54,573 bases of DNA. It comes from Entamoeba invadens IP1. Its lineage: Eukaryota > Evosea > Mastigamoebida > Endamoebidae. Under the pieces are notes generated by a model that worked only from the letters and a program-made list of their open reading frames with translations, ran no database searches and had not been told where the DNA came from. The stretch covers positions 29,713 through 84,285 of the forward strand of contig NW_004443736.1 in the NCBI RefSeq assembly GCF_000330505.1. Reading direction: 5' to 3'. Position numbers and translations under genes: made by a program. Positions 9,517 through 20,700 of this stretch are shown here, in pieces; position 1 is the first letter of the stretch, and each line of letters opens with the position of its first letter.

Positions 9517-12500
9517 TTATTTCACGGTGTTGATTGAAATATCTTTTGTTACCAAATTAAGTGAATCAACAACATTCTTAATTGTTTTTCTTTCTTTTGG
9601 ATTTTGGTTCCAACACGTTTGAATAATTTTAAACAACACACCTGGAATATTATCTCTGTTTTCAAGATGTTGACCTGCTGTTACAAACTCGGCTATTTTC
9701 CATGGAAATTTAAATGTCTGTATTGAGTATGCTTCTTTCCATCCAAACACTTCATACATAGTAATAGCAAATGAATATATATCAGCTGGTTTTTTGTATT
9801 TATCCTTTTTCAACACTTCAGGTGCCATGTAAATTGGTGTTCCGATACCTTTAGTGAATGTCATGTTAGTCATTAACATGTTGACATTTCTTGATGACCC
9901 AAAATCAGTCAATTTTGCATTTGCTTTGTCATTAAGATTGAAAGAAAACACGAGAATGTTGTCTGGTTTAATGTCTCTGTGTAGTATCTCATTATCATGT
10001 AGATACAATATTCCTCTTGCTGAATCATTCATAAATTTCAACCTCATTTTGATGTCAACTTCTTCACTTGTTTTGTGTTTCATCAAATTTTGTAAACTGC
10101 CATAATGTGCAAATTCAGTAACCATACATATTTTATTTGGAATAAACACTGCACCATAAAAATGGACAATATATTCACACCTAAATTTATCAAGCATAGA
10201 CACTTCATTCTCAAATTCATCCATCGACTTATTATCATCTAAAACACTTTTCATTATCTTGATAGCTACAATATTTCCTCTAAAACTTCCTTTATAAACG
10301 ATACCAAACGAGCCTTCACCAAGTTTCTTGTCTTCACTCAATTCATCATAATCAATTCGAGCTGTCTGTTGTGTCACACCAATAAGTGGAATTTCATTGT
10401 ATTTTTCTTCATTTGTTTTAAGATTTTTGGAAACTAATTGAATTGTACTGTTAATTTTACAAGAACATAATGGCTTGACATAATATACGGAAAATTCACA
10501 TGCAAAACCACTTTTAAGTGTGACAACCTCTGGATCAACTCGAATCGTAAACTTTGTGATGTTCGTTGAAATTGTGAATTGTATTTTGGTAGTGTTTTTG
10601 CTTGTGTTTCCAACACACAACACCTGCCGTGTCTCTCTGTTAACTTCAATTTGTTCAATGTCTAAATTCAAGTCTATCATAATTGAAGAAACACTGACAC
10701 CACCTTGAAGAGGGACAAAATTGATGTTCGATTTGTTCATTTTAAAAAGTGTTGTTGTTTTATTGATTTTGTGTGTGTATTTTTTGAAAATGTTTTTGGT
10801 TACAATGACAAGTGATACAATCAATACTATCAAAACAATAAGAACAAACAAAACTACAACAAGTATGACCCACCAAACAGCTTGTGAATTACACAACGTG
10901 CCATCACCACTTGGGGTGTACCAAAATGAACATTTTGAACATTTTGAATTTGTGATTTTATTGCATTTTGATATTTGTGAAAGACCCACACAACTTCCAT
11001 TTGCAAGTAACAAAAATGAATTAAGAAACGAAGTGCATTTATTGCTTGTTGTTGTGCATGTGTTGCAGTTGTCATCACATTTATTACACTCATTTATGTT
11101 GACCGTATAATACACATCTTGACACTTTGAACACCCATTTTGTGTGACATTCACAGCACACCCGACGATATCATTCTGTGGTAAACAGTCACCGCCATTT
11201 GTTTTGTAATTTGTTGAATTGCAAGTGAGACAACTATTTAGATTTAAACATGTCCCACATTTTTGATCACATTTATAACAATCAAGTCCCGTTCTATAAT
11301 ACCCATCTTTGCACACAACACAACCGCTTCCAAAACTTGCAAACTGGTCACACGTAAGTTCTAAGTTTTCATTTGTGTTACAATTGTAATTTGATAAATA
11401 CGTGTTAGGTGGACAGCTGAGACATTTTGTTGATGTTTCAAAACACGTCAAACATCTTGGGTCACATCTTTCACATTGTTTTTTCGACTCATCGAGATAG
11501 TAAGTGTCTTCACACCTCCAACACCCAAAACTGTTTTGTTCAATACAATTTTGTTTATTGTTATTGTTACATGTATTATAAGATAAGATATATTCACTTT
11601 CACATTCTTTACATTTTCCCTTTGATAGATATATACAATTATCAATTGTTGTTGTGCATTTTCCGTTTTGGTCATTTGGACGTACACAATCATTCTTTTC
11701 ACACATTCCATTTGTGTTCATTTTACTTGAACTGTCACACTTTATCGCTTTCCCATTTTCACATAATTCTGAATTTGTGTATAAATCATTGCATTTCATA
11801 GATTTTGTTGTATTGGATACAAAACCTTTGTTGCAGGATACAATGTTGTTGGTAGTTATTACATTACCATTAGTATCACCTTTTACGCACTCGCCATTGT
11901 TGTCAATGTACCCATTGTTTGTGTTGCATATTTGACACTTCCCATCTGATTGAACAAGTAAACAAGTTGTATCACTTACACACAACCCATCTTGTAATGA
12001 AAACCCAACTGAACACTTCAAACACTTATTTGAAACTGAATATTCACAGTATGTAATTTGTTCACACTTTGAATTGACAAGAGAATATTGATTTTTGCAT
12101 GAAATACAACTGTTTTTATTGATTGGACAATACTTACAGTTTACGTCATCGCAGATTGTTGGGTCTTCACATTTTTGAGACATTTTATTGTATATTCCAT
12201 TGCTGCAACGTATAACAACTTTTAGTAACTCAAACCCGTTCTTTGTGTTTATTGCTGCGTTAAACTGAACACCTTCAAAAGTCAAATTTGTCTCTGAAAC
12301 TATAAGTACAGTCTTTGTCAATGTAAACAAATTAATATCAACTATTTTTGGTGTTGAAATACCAAGAACTACACTGTCACTTTTGTAAAATGAAATTTGT
12401 GTGTTTCCAATTGTAACACTTTCAGATGAAAACTCATCACTTCTTTTTAAGTGTGTTTTTGGACTTGTTTTAGTTAAATTTATTTCAATATATAACGAGG

Positions 12501-13813
12501 TCACGTTTTGAAGTGGAGTGATATACCAGTCTTCTGTGTGATCACATGGACAGTAAGGTTCAGTGTATTTCACAATTCCGTTTGTTACCCTCTCAACGTG
12601 ACAGAATATTTTATTAGAAGTACCATATCTCATTAATTTACCTCCTAATAACATCTTAGTACCAGCTAAAGTTTTATCATTAATTACTGTTTGTGAACAC
12701 ATAACATCAAAATCAGTATCTGATTGTATCGTTGAATTTGATATATTTAATGCTTTTGAACCTGAATACAATACAACGGGAAGATCTCTGATATCTCTGT
12801 TACTTACAACAATTGATGAATTAATAAACATAAATTCAGTACTCACACTGATGGAAGATTTTCCACTTACATTAAAAATACCAGTATATAGGAAACTCTC
12901 ACTTTTAGAACAGAATGAAAAACAACTTCCATATTTTAATGACTCTGTCGTAATTTGTGCAAAATCTGCAATTCCATTTAATGTAATAACACCACCTTTA
13001 TGAGCAAAGAAAAAATACAACATTGTTCAATTTCGAAAAGTCGTTCAGTGTTAAATATCCGTTTTCAACACTAACTTTATAAGAATCAATGTTAACTTCA
13101 GAATAATTATTTAAGGTCGCACACCCTTTATTATAAACGTATAAATATCTAACTCCATTTATTTTCGAATACAAGTTCATTACCAAAGTTGCCGCTTTGA
13201 CGTCTAAAAACTCGGTGGAATTTATTGTTGAATTGTCGTTCATTGTAAACGTGGAATTGTCATTGAAATATACATCTTTAAATGTTTTTAGTAGTGTATT
13301 TTGATTCATAACAACTAATACATTGTCATTAGTTTTAAATCCATAGTTGAATAATAAAAAGGCGTTGTCTTTAATTGTTAGTTGTGAATATTCTTTAAAT
13401 GTAATATAATAATTACTTTCCCAGTAAGCTAAATCACAAATTAAAACACTGGAATACTGCTGAAAAAACATTTCTTTATATGTTGTTAAATTGGAATTTT
13501 CATTCATTTCCATTTTCGATGAATTGTAAAAGTAACTTTCTTGCGTCAAGTTTAAACGTGAATTTCCAATTTGTACAATTGAGCCATTACCTTTACAGGT
13601 GACAATTCCATTTATCTGAATATATGCATCAGATGTAATTTCAAACTGAATGGGAAGAGAAGATGTTGTACTACCAATAGTAATATCATTCAATGTGGTA
13701 CACGTTTCAGACACCTTAATATCAGCCAAAATCGTGTTTGGAAAGCTACAATTCTGTGAATATGTTGAACAAATGAACATAAACAAAACAAGAATGTATA
13801 AAGGGATATTCAT
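9517..13813 (-). CDS. Transmembrane receptor kinase (TMK family), split by one frameshift
   Basis: Two overlapping minus-strand frames form one gene. The N-terminal frame (13813-12998) has a signal peptide (MNIPLYILVLFMFICSTYSQ) and a sequon-rich repeat ectodomain. The second frame (from about 13010 to 9517) carries CxxC/CxxxC cysteine-rich repeats, a transmembrane segment near residue 716-740 (WWVILVVVLFVLIVLIV) and a juxtamembrane beta-rich block with CxCKI. The kinase domain starts near residue 899, counting from 13023. Kinase motifs are complete: GEGSFG, VAIK, HRDIKPDN, DFG, APE. It should phosphorylate proteins at the plasma membrane in response to external ligands, as known for Entamoeba TMKs. 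The ectodomain and kinase look most like the B1-type group (uncertain). The product would be about 1,430 aa. Two genes are unlikely, since the ectodomain repeat continues across the break. Confidence 0.85.
12998..13023 (-). other. Frameshift site in the TMK gene (homopolymer)
   Basis: On the minus strand the sequence reads GTATTTTTTCTTTGC. One frame gives NNVVFFLCS and then a stop (TAA at 13000-12998); the other gives YFFFAHKGGVITLNG and continues the gene. A one-base change in the T run would join the frames. A run of this type is a common place for sequencing error, but a real inactivating mutation cannot be excluded. Confidence 0.75.
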
Positions 13814-14792
13814 TTTATTTTTTGTTTATTTTTAGAGTTCAAATTTCTAAGAAAAAAAATAATGTTAAAATTTTAATAATTTATGAAAACTAAACAGATT
13901 CAACCCTTGTATACAATTAAATAAAATAAAAATAAAACAATTTTAAAGCATTATTAAATTAAACTGGAATCAAATAAAATAAATTCAAATTAAAAATAAA
14001 TTATAATATAAACAATAAATACTTATTATATTTGCTTTAAATTATAGTTTTTATTGTTTAGTTGGCTTATCATAAAGTTGACTGCCAAAATTATTTAAAT
14101 CCAGAAATTGTTTTTATGAAAAAAAACTTATTTTTAATATAAAACTTAAAAAAAATCAGATTTTTAATTAAAGATGGAGAAAACTAATTATACATATAGT
14201 TTTTTCAATTATAAAGTCATTTTTTAAACTGTGCAACTTTGTTTATAGTATAATTATAATAATAAAAATTATATGTTTTTAATAAACAAAACACAAAAAC
14301 ACAAATTTCTTCAAAATTATTACTCTAATTAAAATACCATAATTAAATTACAACTAAAGTTGCACATTTTTTTCAAATGTTTTTTTTGGGTATTATTATT
14401 CAACAGTCTCATGTTTACCAAAATTTGTAGCGAAAAAAGTCTTTGAATTACACGAATTGGCTTGTCTCATTATTTTCTATTTTATAAAAGAGATGTTAAC
14501 ATTTGCGTTATCCACAATCGATATACAACACTGTTTTATTTGTTCTGTATAACAATTGGAATTCTGGAATTTTAATGTTTTTTATTAAAACAAGCAGTTG
14601 AAATTATCATTTAAAATATCGGGTAATATTTTATGTTAATTTACAACCTAATTCTACTTTTGGTTATTGTTTTCGTTATTGTTGAAAAATAAGGTTTCCC
14701 TTTGTTGTGAGTAAAAAACAAAGAAAAAATAAAGTTACACACTTGTTCGGAATGACTTTAATCAATAGTTTATTTCTTTTGTTTTTTAGATA
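13814..14792. other. AT-rich upstream region of the TMK gene
   Basis: This is promoter-side DNA of the minus-strand TMK. A TTTGAACTC stretch lies about 30 nt before its ATG and resembles the GAAC core element described for E. histolytica promoters. No gene is visible. Confidence 0.4.
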
Positions 14793-15047
14793 CAGTCAAA
14801 TGCGTCTATTTGTCGTGAATCTAGCAGAAAAACGGAACCTTGATTTGTCGTAAATGAGTGAATTGTGTTGAAAATTCTTTTTAATATTGAAATTTATTTT
14901 TTATAAAAAAATTAGTTTTTAATTCAACAAAAGTTACAGATTCGAGAACAAAATATTTAGTTGTCGTAAGCTTAAATGATTGGCTAGTTGTGCGACATTT
15001 GAGCAACTTCGACAATTATAATTACGACAAATAGACGCCTTTGACTG
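14793..15047. mobile_element. Mariner-like MITE, 255 bp
   Basis: The left end reads CAGTCAAATGCGTCTATTTG, then TCGT (14793-14816). The inverse copy at 15024-15047 differs at one base in 24. Both ends are flanked by TA (14791-14792 and 15048-15049). CAGT ends with a TA duplication are typical of Tc1/mariner elements. Further GTCGTAA and TGCGACA motifs lie inside the ends. There is no coding capacity, so it depends on a transposase made elsewhere. Confidence 0.8.
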
Positions 15048-15183
15048 TAAAATAAATGTTTATTTAAATTTATAACTGTTTTTAAATTATATTCAATAAA
15101 AAAATTAACTAACAAATATGACATTATTGTACCAAACAAATATAAAATATGAACTTTAAAATGAAGTAATATATGTTATTTAA
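15048..15183. other. AT-rich spacer
   Basis: Short AT-rich stretch between the MITE and the 3' end of the next gene. Nothing was seen in it. Confidence 0.5.
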
Positions 15184-17790
15184 TTATATTACTGAAGTAC
15201 CAAACAGCAATTTCCCCCTTGTGTCTTGTGCAACACAAGTTAGTTTCCCTGTTGTGATACCGCTCAATTTGAATTCTATAATTTTGTTGTTAACAACTTG
15301 AAACACTTTATTATTTTTTGTTATAACAACAATACCACGTTTATGAACTAAGCACGATGAAATAATATTTTCCAAATGAACAAAAGTTTTTTTATTGGTT
15401 GTAGTACATATAATTTCGACGCCAATTTGACTGATTAAATACAATAATTGATTTTCTTCATCATTTAATGCATCGGTCACAACTCCACAATTCACTTCAT
15501 AAACAAGTTCAATATTTTTAATTGTGTTTTTTAAATTATCAGTTTCGTTTAACAGCATTTCAAAAACTTTTCCAGATTCACAGACAATAAAATGTCTTTC
15601 ACTTTCTGTATTTTTTTCTTTCACTAAAAAAACCTCGACTATTTTTGCACCCAAATTGAATGATTTTACAAATAAATTCGATGAAAATGCATCAATAAAA
15701 ACACAAAACTTGCCATATTCATTCGCAACACATAATATATGATTGAGTATACCATTTGACAAAAATTGAATAAAATTTGCGTTTTCTATGTAATGAGAAA
15801 TGTTAAGTCTGAAATTGATTTTAAAATCTGGATCATATACCACCAAATCGTTGTTTACAATAGCAGCAATATAAAACAAAGTTGTTGTAAATTTATTTTT
15901 TTCTCTGGTTTTGTCTTTTTGTTTATGAGAAAAATTGTGATAAATTCTATTGATGCATTTGTGGTCATAATGAAAAAATATTGTTTGAAAACCATTACTC
16001 ACACTAAAATTTCCTAAATAAAAAAATGATATATAATTCACATCGATTGAAGTTTTTAATATTTCAACCACTTCAATTATATTGTCTTCATCTTTTTTGT
16101 TGTTTTTTAAAATAATTTTAATTGTTCGATACACTGCACTTTGAAGCATATTTATTTGCTTCCCTTGGAATATATAATCAACATTATTTATATCACTCTG
16201 TGATGGTGATATTTGCGCATCTTTGTAACATCTGTCGTCCAGTACTAACATTTTACAATACACTGTTTGTTTGACATTTATTTTTGAAATTTCAATTTGC
16301 ATTTTTCCAACTTTATTTGCGTTGATTGTCAGATCTAAAGTGTCAATTATAATTGTTTCTGTTTTTTCTGAATTGTCAGCAAAATTGAGAATAACATTCT
16401 TTGAATTTGTTAATAAAATGTATTGGCTATTTTCTGAGGTGAAAGTTAACGAAACATTTGATATTTTGTTTGCTTCAAAATCCTTAAAACACTTTGAAAA
16501 TGTCATTTCAGTGTTAGTGATGTCATGAAGTCTAGCACATTTTAAATATTCATTCATAGTAAAATCAAAAATAAAATTTAACATAAATGTGATTTTAATT
16601 TTAACACATTTTGCAATATTAAAATGAAATGGTATCATTTTAATATCATGTACTTCTTCCAATTCTTTTTGTAGAAATTGTCGTTCGTTTACTTCTTTTT
16701 GTTCTTGTTGTTTTTGTTGCCGTGTGTATAACGTCATGTCGCTTTTTAAATTAAGCGTTCTAACATTATCACTAATTGTACCTTTTCGCATCTTAAAATT
16801 ATTGCCAATAATTTTAACTTTTCGTGGCATTTGTTTTCCAAAAATAACATTTGTCGATTGAAAATCAAGTTTTGCATATTTTGTGTATATCAAATTAAGT
16901 TGAGTTAAGTCCAACAGTTTGTTTTTTAAATGTCGTTTTGATGTGACACACACAAAATTTGGAAGTGTTTCATATACCAATTTATTGAGTTTCTCAATTT
17001 CATCTTTACTAGGTTTTGTTGTAAATACAAACAAATAATTTCTTAAGATTACATCATCAAAATTACATTTAATTTTCTCATTGCTATCAATGATAGCGTT
17101 GTATATTTTAACGGTAGGAAAATTAGTTTTTATTTCATTGTTAAATGTATCCATTACGTTACATTTGTCGGTGTAAATGGTGACATTGAATTTGTTCTTT
17201 GTTTCATTTATCATCGATTGAATTCGTTTTAATTCTTTTAATTTATTTTTTAACATTAAGTTTTCCTTTACATCTTTGAAATCTAATTTATTCTCAGAAA
17301 AATGTATACGAAGTATTATTTTTTTAGGAAAAATACAAAAAGGTTTGTCTGAATTTTCAAAACACAACAATAATTTTTTTAACATTTTCTCACCAATTTC
17401 TATCGTCTTTAAATGTTTAAAAAACTCAAATATGTAAATATGAGATATATCATTTCTTTCGGGTATATAACAACTTTCAACTTTTTCTAAATATTTTAGT
17501 GGAAAGTTGGTGGTAATATTGACGTTTCGAAAAGACTTAATTTCATTAAGTCTTGAATCAAAAACATCCCAATTTGTAACATCCAACGAATTAAAATTAA
17601 TTGTCGATAACTCAAAATGTTGTACAAACCAAATAATGTCATTTAAAGAAGTAAATGTTGGATTCATGTAAACAGAATTTGAAACAGATAGTAGTGTTTT
17701 ATTAATTAAAATAAAATTGACAACATCTTCTTTTGTTGAAAGGTGGAGAAATACATTCAAAAGATAAAATGGTTCGAGTCTTTTTGACAT
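15184..17790 (-). CDS. Large F-box-like N-terminus protein of unknown function
   Basis: The 868-aa protein begins MSKRLEPFYLLNVFLHLSTK, an F-box-like helical block found at the start of many Entamoeba proteins; it runs on as EDVVNFILINKTLLSVSNSVYMNP. The middle has degenerate, Ile/Leu/Asn-rich repeat segments. A Gln/Glu-rich stretch that could form a short coiled coil lies near residues 360-385 (RQQKQQEQKEVNERQFLQKE). The last 200 or so residues consist of short beta-strand-like blocks (HFIVCESGKVFEML, KRGIVVITKNNKVFQVV, GKLLFGTSVI) of the kind seen in beta-propellers. There is no signal peptide or membrane segment, so the product is probably cytosolic. If the N-terminus is a real F-box, it could link a substrate-binding C-terminus to a Skp1-type ubiquitin ligase, but this is inference. 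The ATG matches the family start. Confidence 0.75.
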   Translation of the reverse strand: MSKRLEPFYLLNVFLHLSTKEDVVNFILINKTLLSVSNSVYMNPTFTSLNDIIWFVQHFELSTINFNSLDVTNWDVFDSRLNEIKSFRNVNITTNFPLKYLEKVESCYIPERNDISHIYIFEFFKHLKTIEIGEKMLKKLLLCFENSDKPFCIFPKKIILRIHFSENKLDFKDVKENLMLKNKLKELKRIQSMINETKNKFNVTIYTDKCNVMDTFNNEIKTNFPTVKIYNAIIDSNEKIKCNFDDVILRNYLFVFTTKPSKDEIEKLNKLVYETLPNFVCVTSKRHLKNKLLDLTQLNLIYTKYAKLDFQSTNVIFGKQMPRKVKIIGNNFKMRKGTISDNVRTLNLKSDMTLYTRQQKQQEQKEVNERQFLQKELEEVHDIKMIPFHFNIAKCVKIKITFMLNFIFDFTMNEYLKCARLHDITNTEMTFSKCFKDFEANKISNVSLTFTSENSQYILLTNSKNVILNFADNSEKTETIIIDTLDLTINANKVGKMQIEISKINVKQTVYCKMLVLDDRCYKDAQISPSQSDINNVDYIFQGKQINMLQSAVYRTIKIILKNNKKDEDNIIEVVEILKTSIDVNYISFFYLGNFSVSNGFQTIFFHYDHKCINRIYHNFSHKQKDKTREKNKFTTTLFYIAAIVNNDLVVYDPDFKINFRLNISHYIENANFIQFLSNGILNHILCVANEYGKFCVFIDAFSSNLFVKSFNLGAKIVEVFLVKEKNTESERHFIVCESGKVFEMLLNETDNLKNTIKNIELVYEVNCGVVTDALNDEENQLLYLISQIGVEIICTTTNKKTFVHLENIISSCLVHKRGIVVITKNNKVFQVVNNKIIEFKLSGITTGKLTCVAQDTRGKLLFGTSVI

Positions 17791-20700
17791 TCTTTTGTGA
17801 TTACAAATAATTTATTCATTTAAATAGATTTTTTAAATGACTTTTATATAATTAATGATTATTAAACCTCTTTGTTCATTTTTAAACAACCGTTTTAATT
17901 GTTATAGATTGTCTGGTTTGTAAACCACTTTTTTATTTAAACATATTTAATAATAATTATATAATATTTAATATAGTACTGGATACCATAAATATAAAAT
18001 TTACTCTATGTGACTTATTATGTTTTAAGTAGTTAGATTTATTATAATTTTATTATAATTGAATAATTTTAAACTTCTAGAATAAAAATTGGCTATTTTT
18101 GAAGATTTTTAATGATGTTTGTATTTTTAAACAGTCTACTTTTATCCATTTCTTATTTTTATATAATTCCAAGAACATAGTTGAAACATATGACTAAACA
18201 AGACCCATCTATTGGATACATGTATCTATTTTTTCTATCCACTGGACAAACCAGTTTCTATGGATGGCAAAAATAAAAATTATATAAATAGATTATTTGT
18301 TTTTTTTTTGTAAACAAAATTTTATTTTGCCGAATTATTTTTTTCAATGTTTATAAAATCAAAAAAATATTCAGATGTATTACAAACATTAAAACAATCG
18401 TAATTATAAATCAAAAATTATCAAAGTACATCGTAGTTTGATAAACATTGTACGTATTTAAAAAGGTAATTATATTAAATCTATACATAATTACAAAAAT
18501 TATAATAAAATATCAAATTTATCAAATATCAAAAGCGTGATTTCCACAACGTTGTATTTGTATCAAAAACCCAATTAATAAACTTTCAAACAAAAAACAA
18601 CTAAATTAGTTGTTTGTTTTTGTTGTATATCAAGTAGTCTATGATATCAATATTCACAAACATTCAAATATTTCAGTGTTTTCCTTGACATTCTGATGTG
18701 TAAAAATATATTCAACGTCAATACAAATGTCAACGACAATACACATTTATTATTAACATTAATAATAAAGAGCACCAGAAAACTGTCGTACATCAGAAAA
18801 TAGTCGTACACATTGTTTCAAGGTTTTTTCTGTATAAAGTCGGGTTTTTATTTTTTTAAAACCCAATTTTTTTCCTGATTGTTTAGTCAAATTTTATATG
18901 TGAAAAAATAAACCCATTTTTTGGTTTGTTTGATACTAAAAACACGAGTGTACGACAATTTTCTTGCTGTAAGACTATTTTCTGTTGGTCTTTACTGTAA
19001 TTATACTCATATTTAGAAATATACTTAACAACGATTAACATAAATAACATATAAATGACCAATAAAGTTACAATTAAATTCTTTTAAACAATCTCAATTT
19101 ATTACTAAAACATACACAATAATAATTATATAAACAATACATGGTTAATTTATATAAATTAATATCTGAATCATTTATAATGTTGATATTTTAAAAAGTC
19201 AAAACAACACAAAATGTAGATAAACAACCATATATAACAACCCTATCATTTAATTTAAAGAATAAAATTATGATACATTTATACTTGAAGTGTGTATAAA
19301 TAAACTAAGAATATTTTAATTGATGATTCATGATTAAATAATATAACACTTATTAAAAAACAATTTATTAGTTGTTATCATGTATTTACATATACCAATT
19401 AAATAAAAAAAACTTATTACAGTATTGTATTAAACAGAGAGATCATCATGTATAACTTAATTATTATAAATTACAATAAAGTATATTACATATTTAACAT
19501 ACACAAAAAAGTTGATAATACGTTTTTACAACATATTGTTTTTATAGTTATAACTAAAATAATATAATAAAAAATATAATGCAAATTATCATTTTGTATT
19601 GAAAAAGTTTTCATATTGTATATATAAGCTTTAGTAATAAACTGTACCAATCATTTTATTATTTAATAATATATTATATATAAAATCAAAAAAGCGGTCA
19701 ATAAGAAGTAAGCATTTTTAACCTACTTAACTACTATTACTTTGCGGTGTTTTCTCTTTTTATTATTTAATATACAGTTATAATTTATACGAAATGTATT
19801 ATTTTTTGATTTGAGCACAACCTAAATTAAAAGTTTATTTTCTATTTAATTATTTTAAAATATACAGTTTATATATGCTTTATTAAAAACATTAATTAAC
19901 ATTTAACAAACTGTATTTTCAATTATAAATAAAATATATACAATAATGTCAATACAAATGTAATTGTTGAATTCGATTTCAACTTGTAAAGTAGTTGTCT
20001 ATTAATTAAATGTGTTGATTTCCCTTAGACTATTGATTGTAATATATTAAGTGCACGTATATGTGAGCCACAAGTCGGAACCTAAAAATATTTTAAATTG
20101 TGTTATTCTCTTAATAATCATGTTATATTTTGAATTTTTAATTTAATGTTTCATGTTTGCATATTTAACAATTACCATTTTTTAATTTTAGGCAGTTTTT
20201 CAAATGAAAGTGTTACAAATAACAGTAAAACCCAATACACCAACTGTTGTTATTAAATTAATAATAATATTAAATAAATGCCTCCATCTCAATTGATTGT
20301 GATATTATAGAAATACATATGTGTACTGTTGTGTTTTGTATTTTGAAAAACGATTTAACAAAAGTTTAGAAAAAATAATTGTATTTGATGTCTCACTTAA
20401 TTGTAATTCTCAACAAAATATGTTGAATGATAATTGAAAACCTCCAAATAATTACACAATAAAATTGATAACAATTGGTTATATCATTTTTTTGTTTCAA
20501 CAATATGTCAAATAATTTACACAATAATTACAATAAATAATGGAGAATAACAATGTCATTAACAGTCATTATTTAACTGAAAATTACATTTATCAAATAT
20601 ACATATATTAACAATATTGTATATCTATTATTAATTGACTTAAATATTTAATCATGTTGATAACTTTGTTATATAAATAATTATAACCGCAGTTTTTTAA

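Noticed and set aside
19425..19460. U6 snRNA-like ACAGAGA...ATCATG stretch
   Set aside because: Only the short core resembles U6; the flanking conserved stems are missing.
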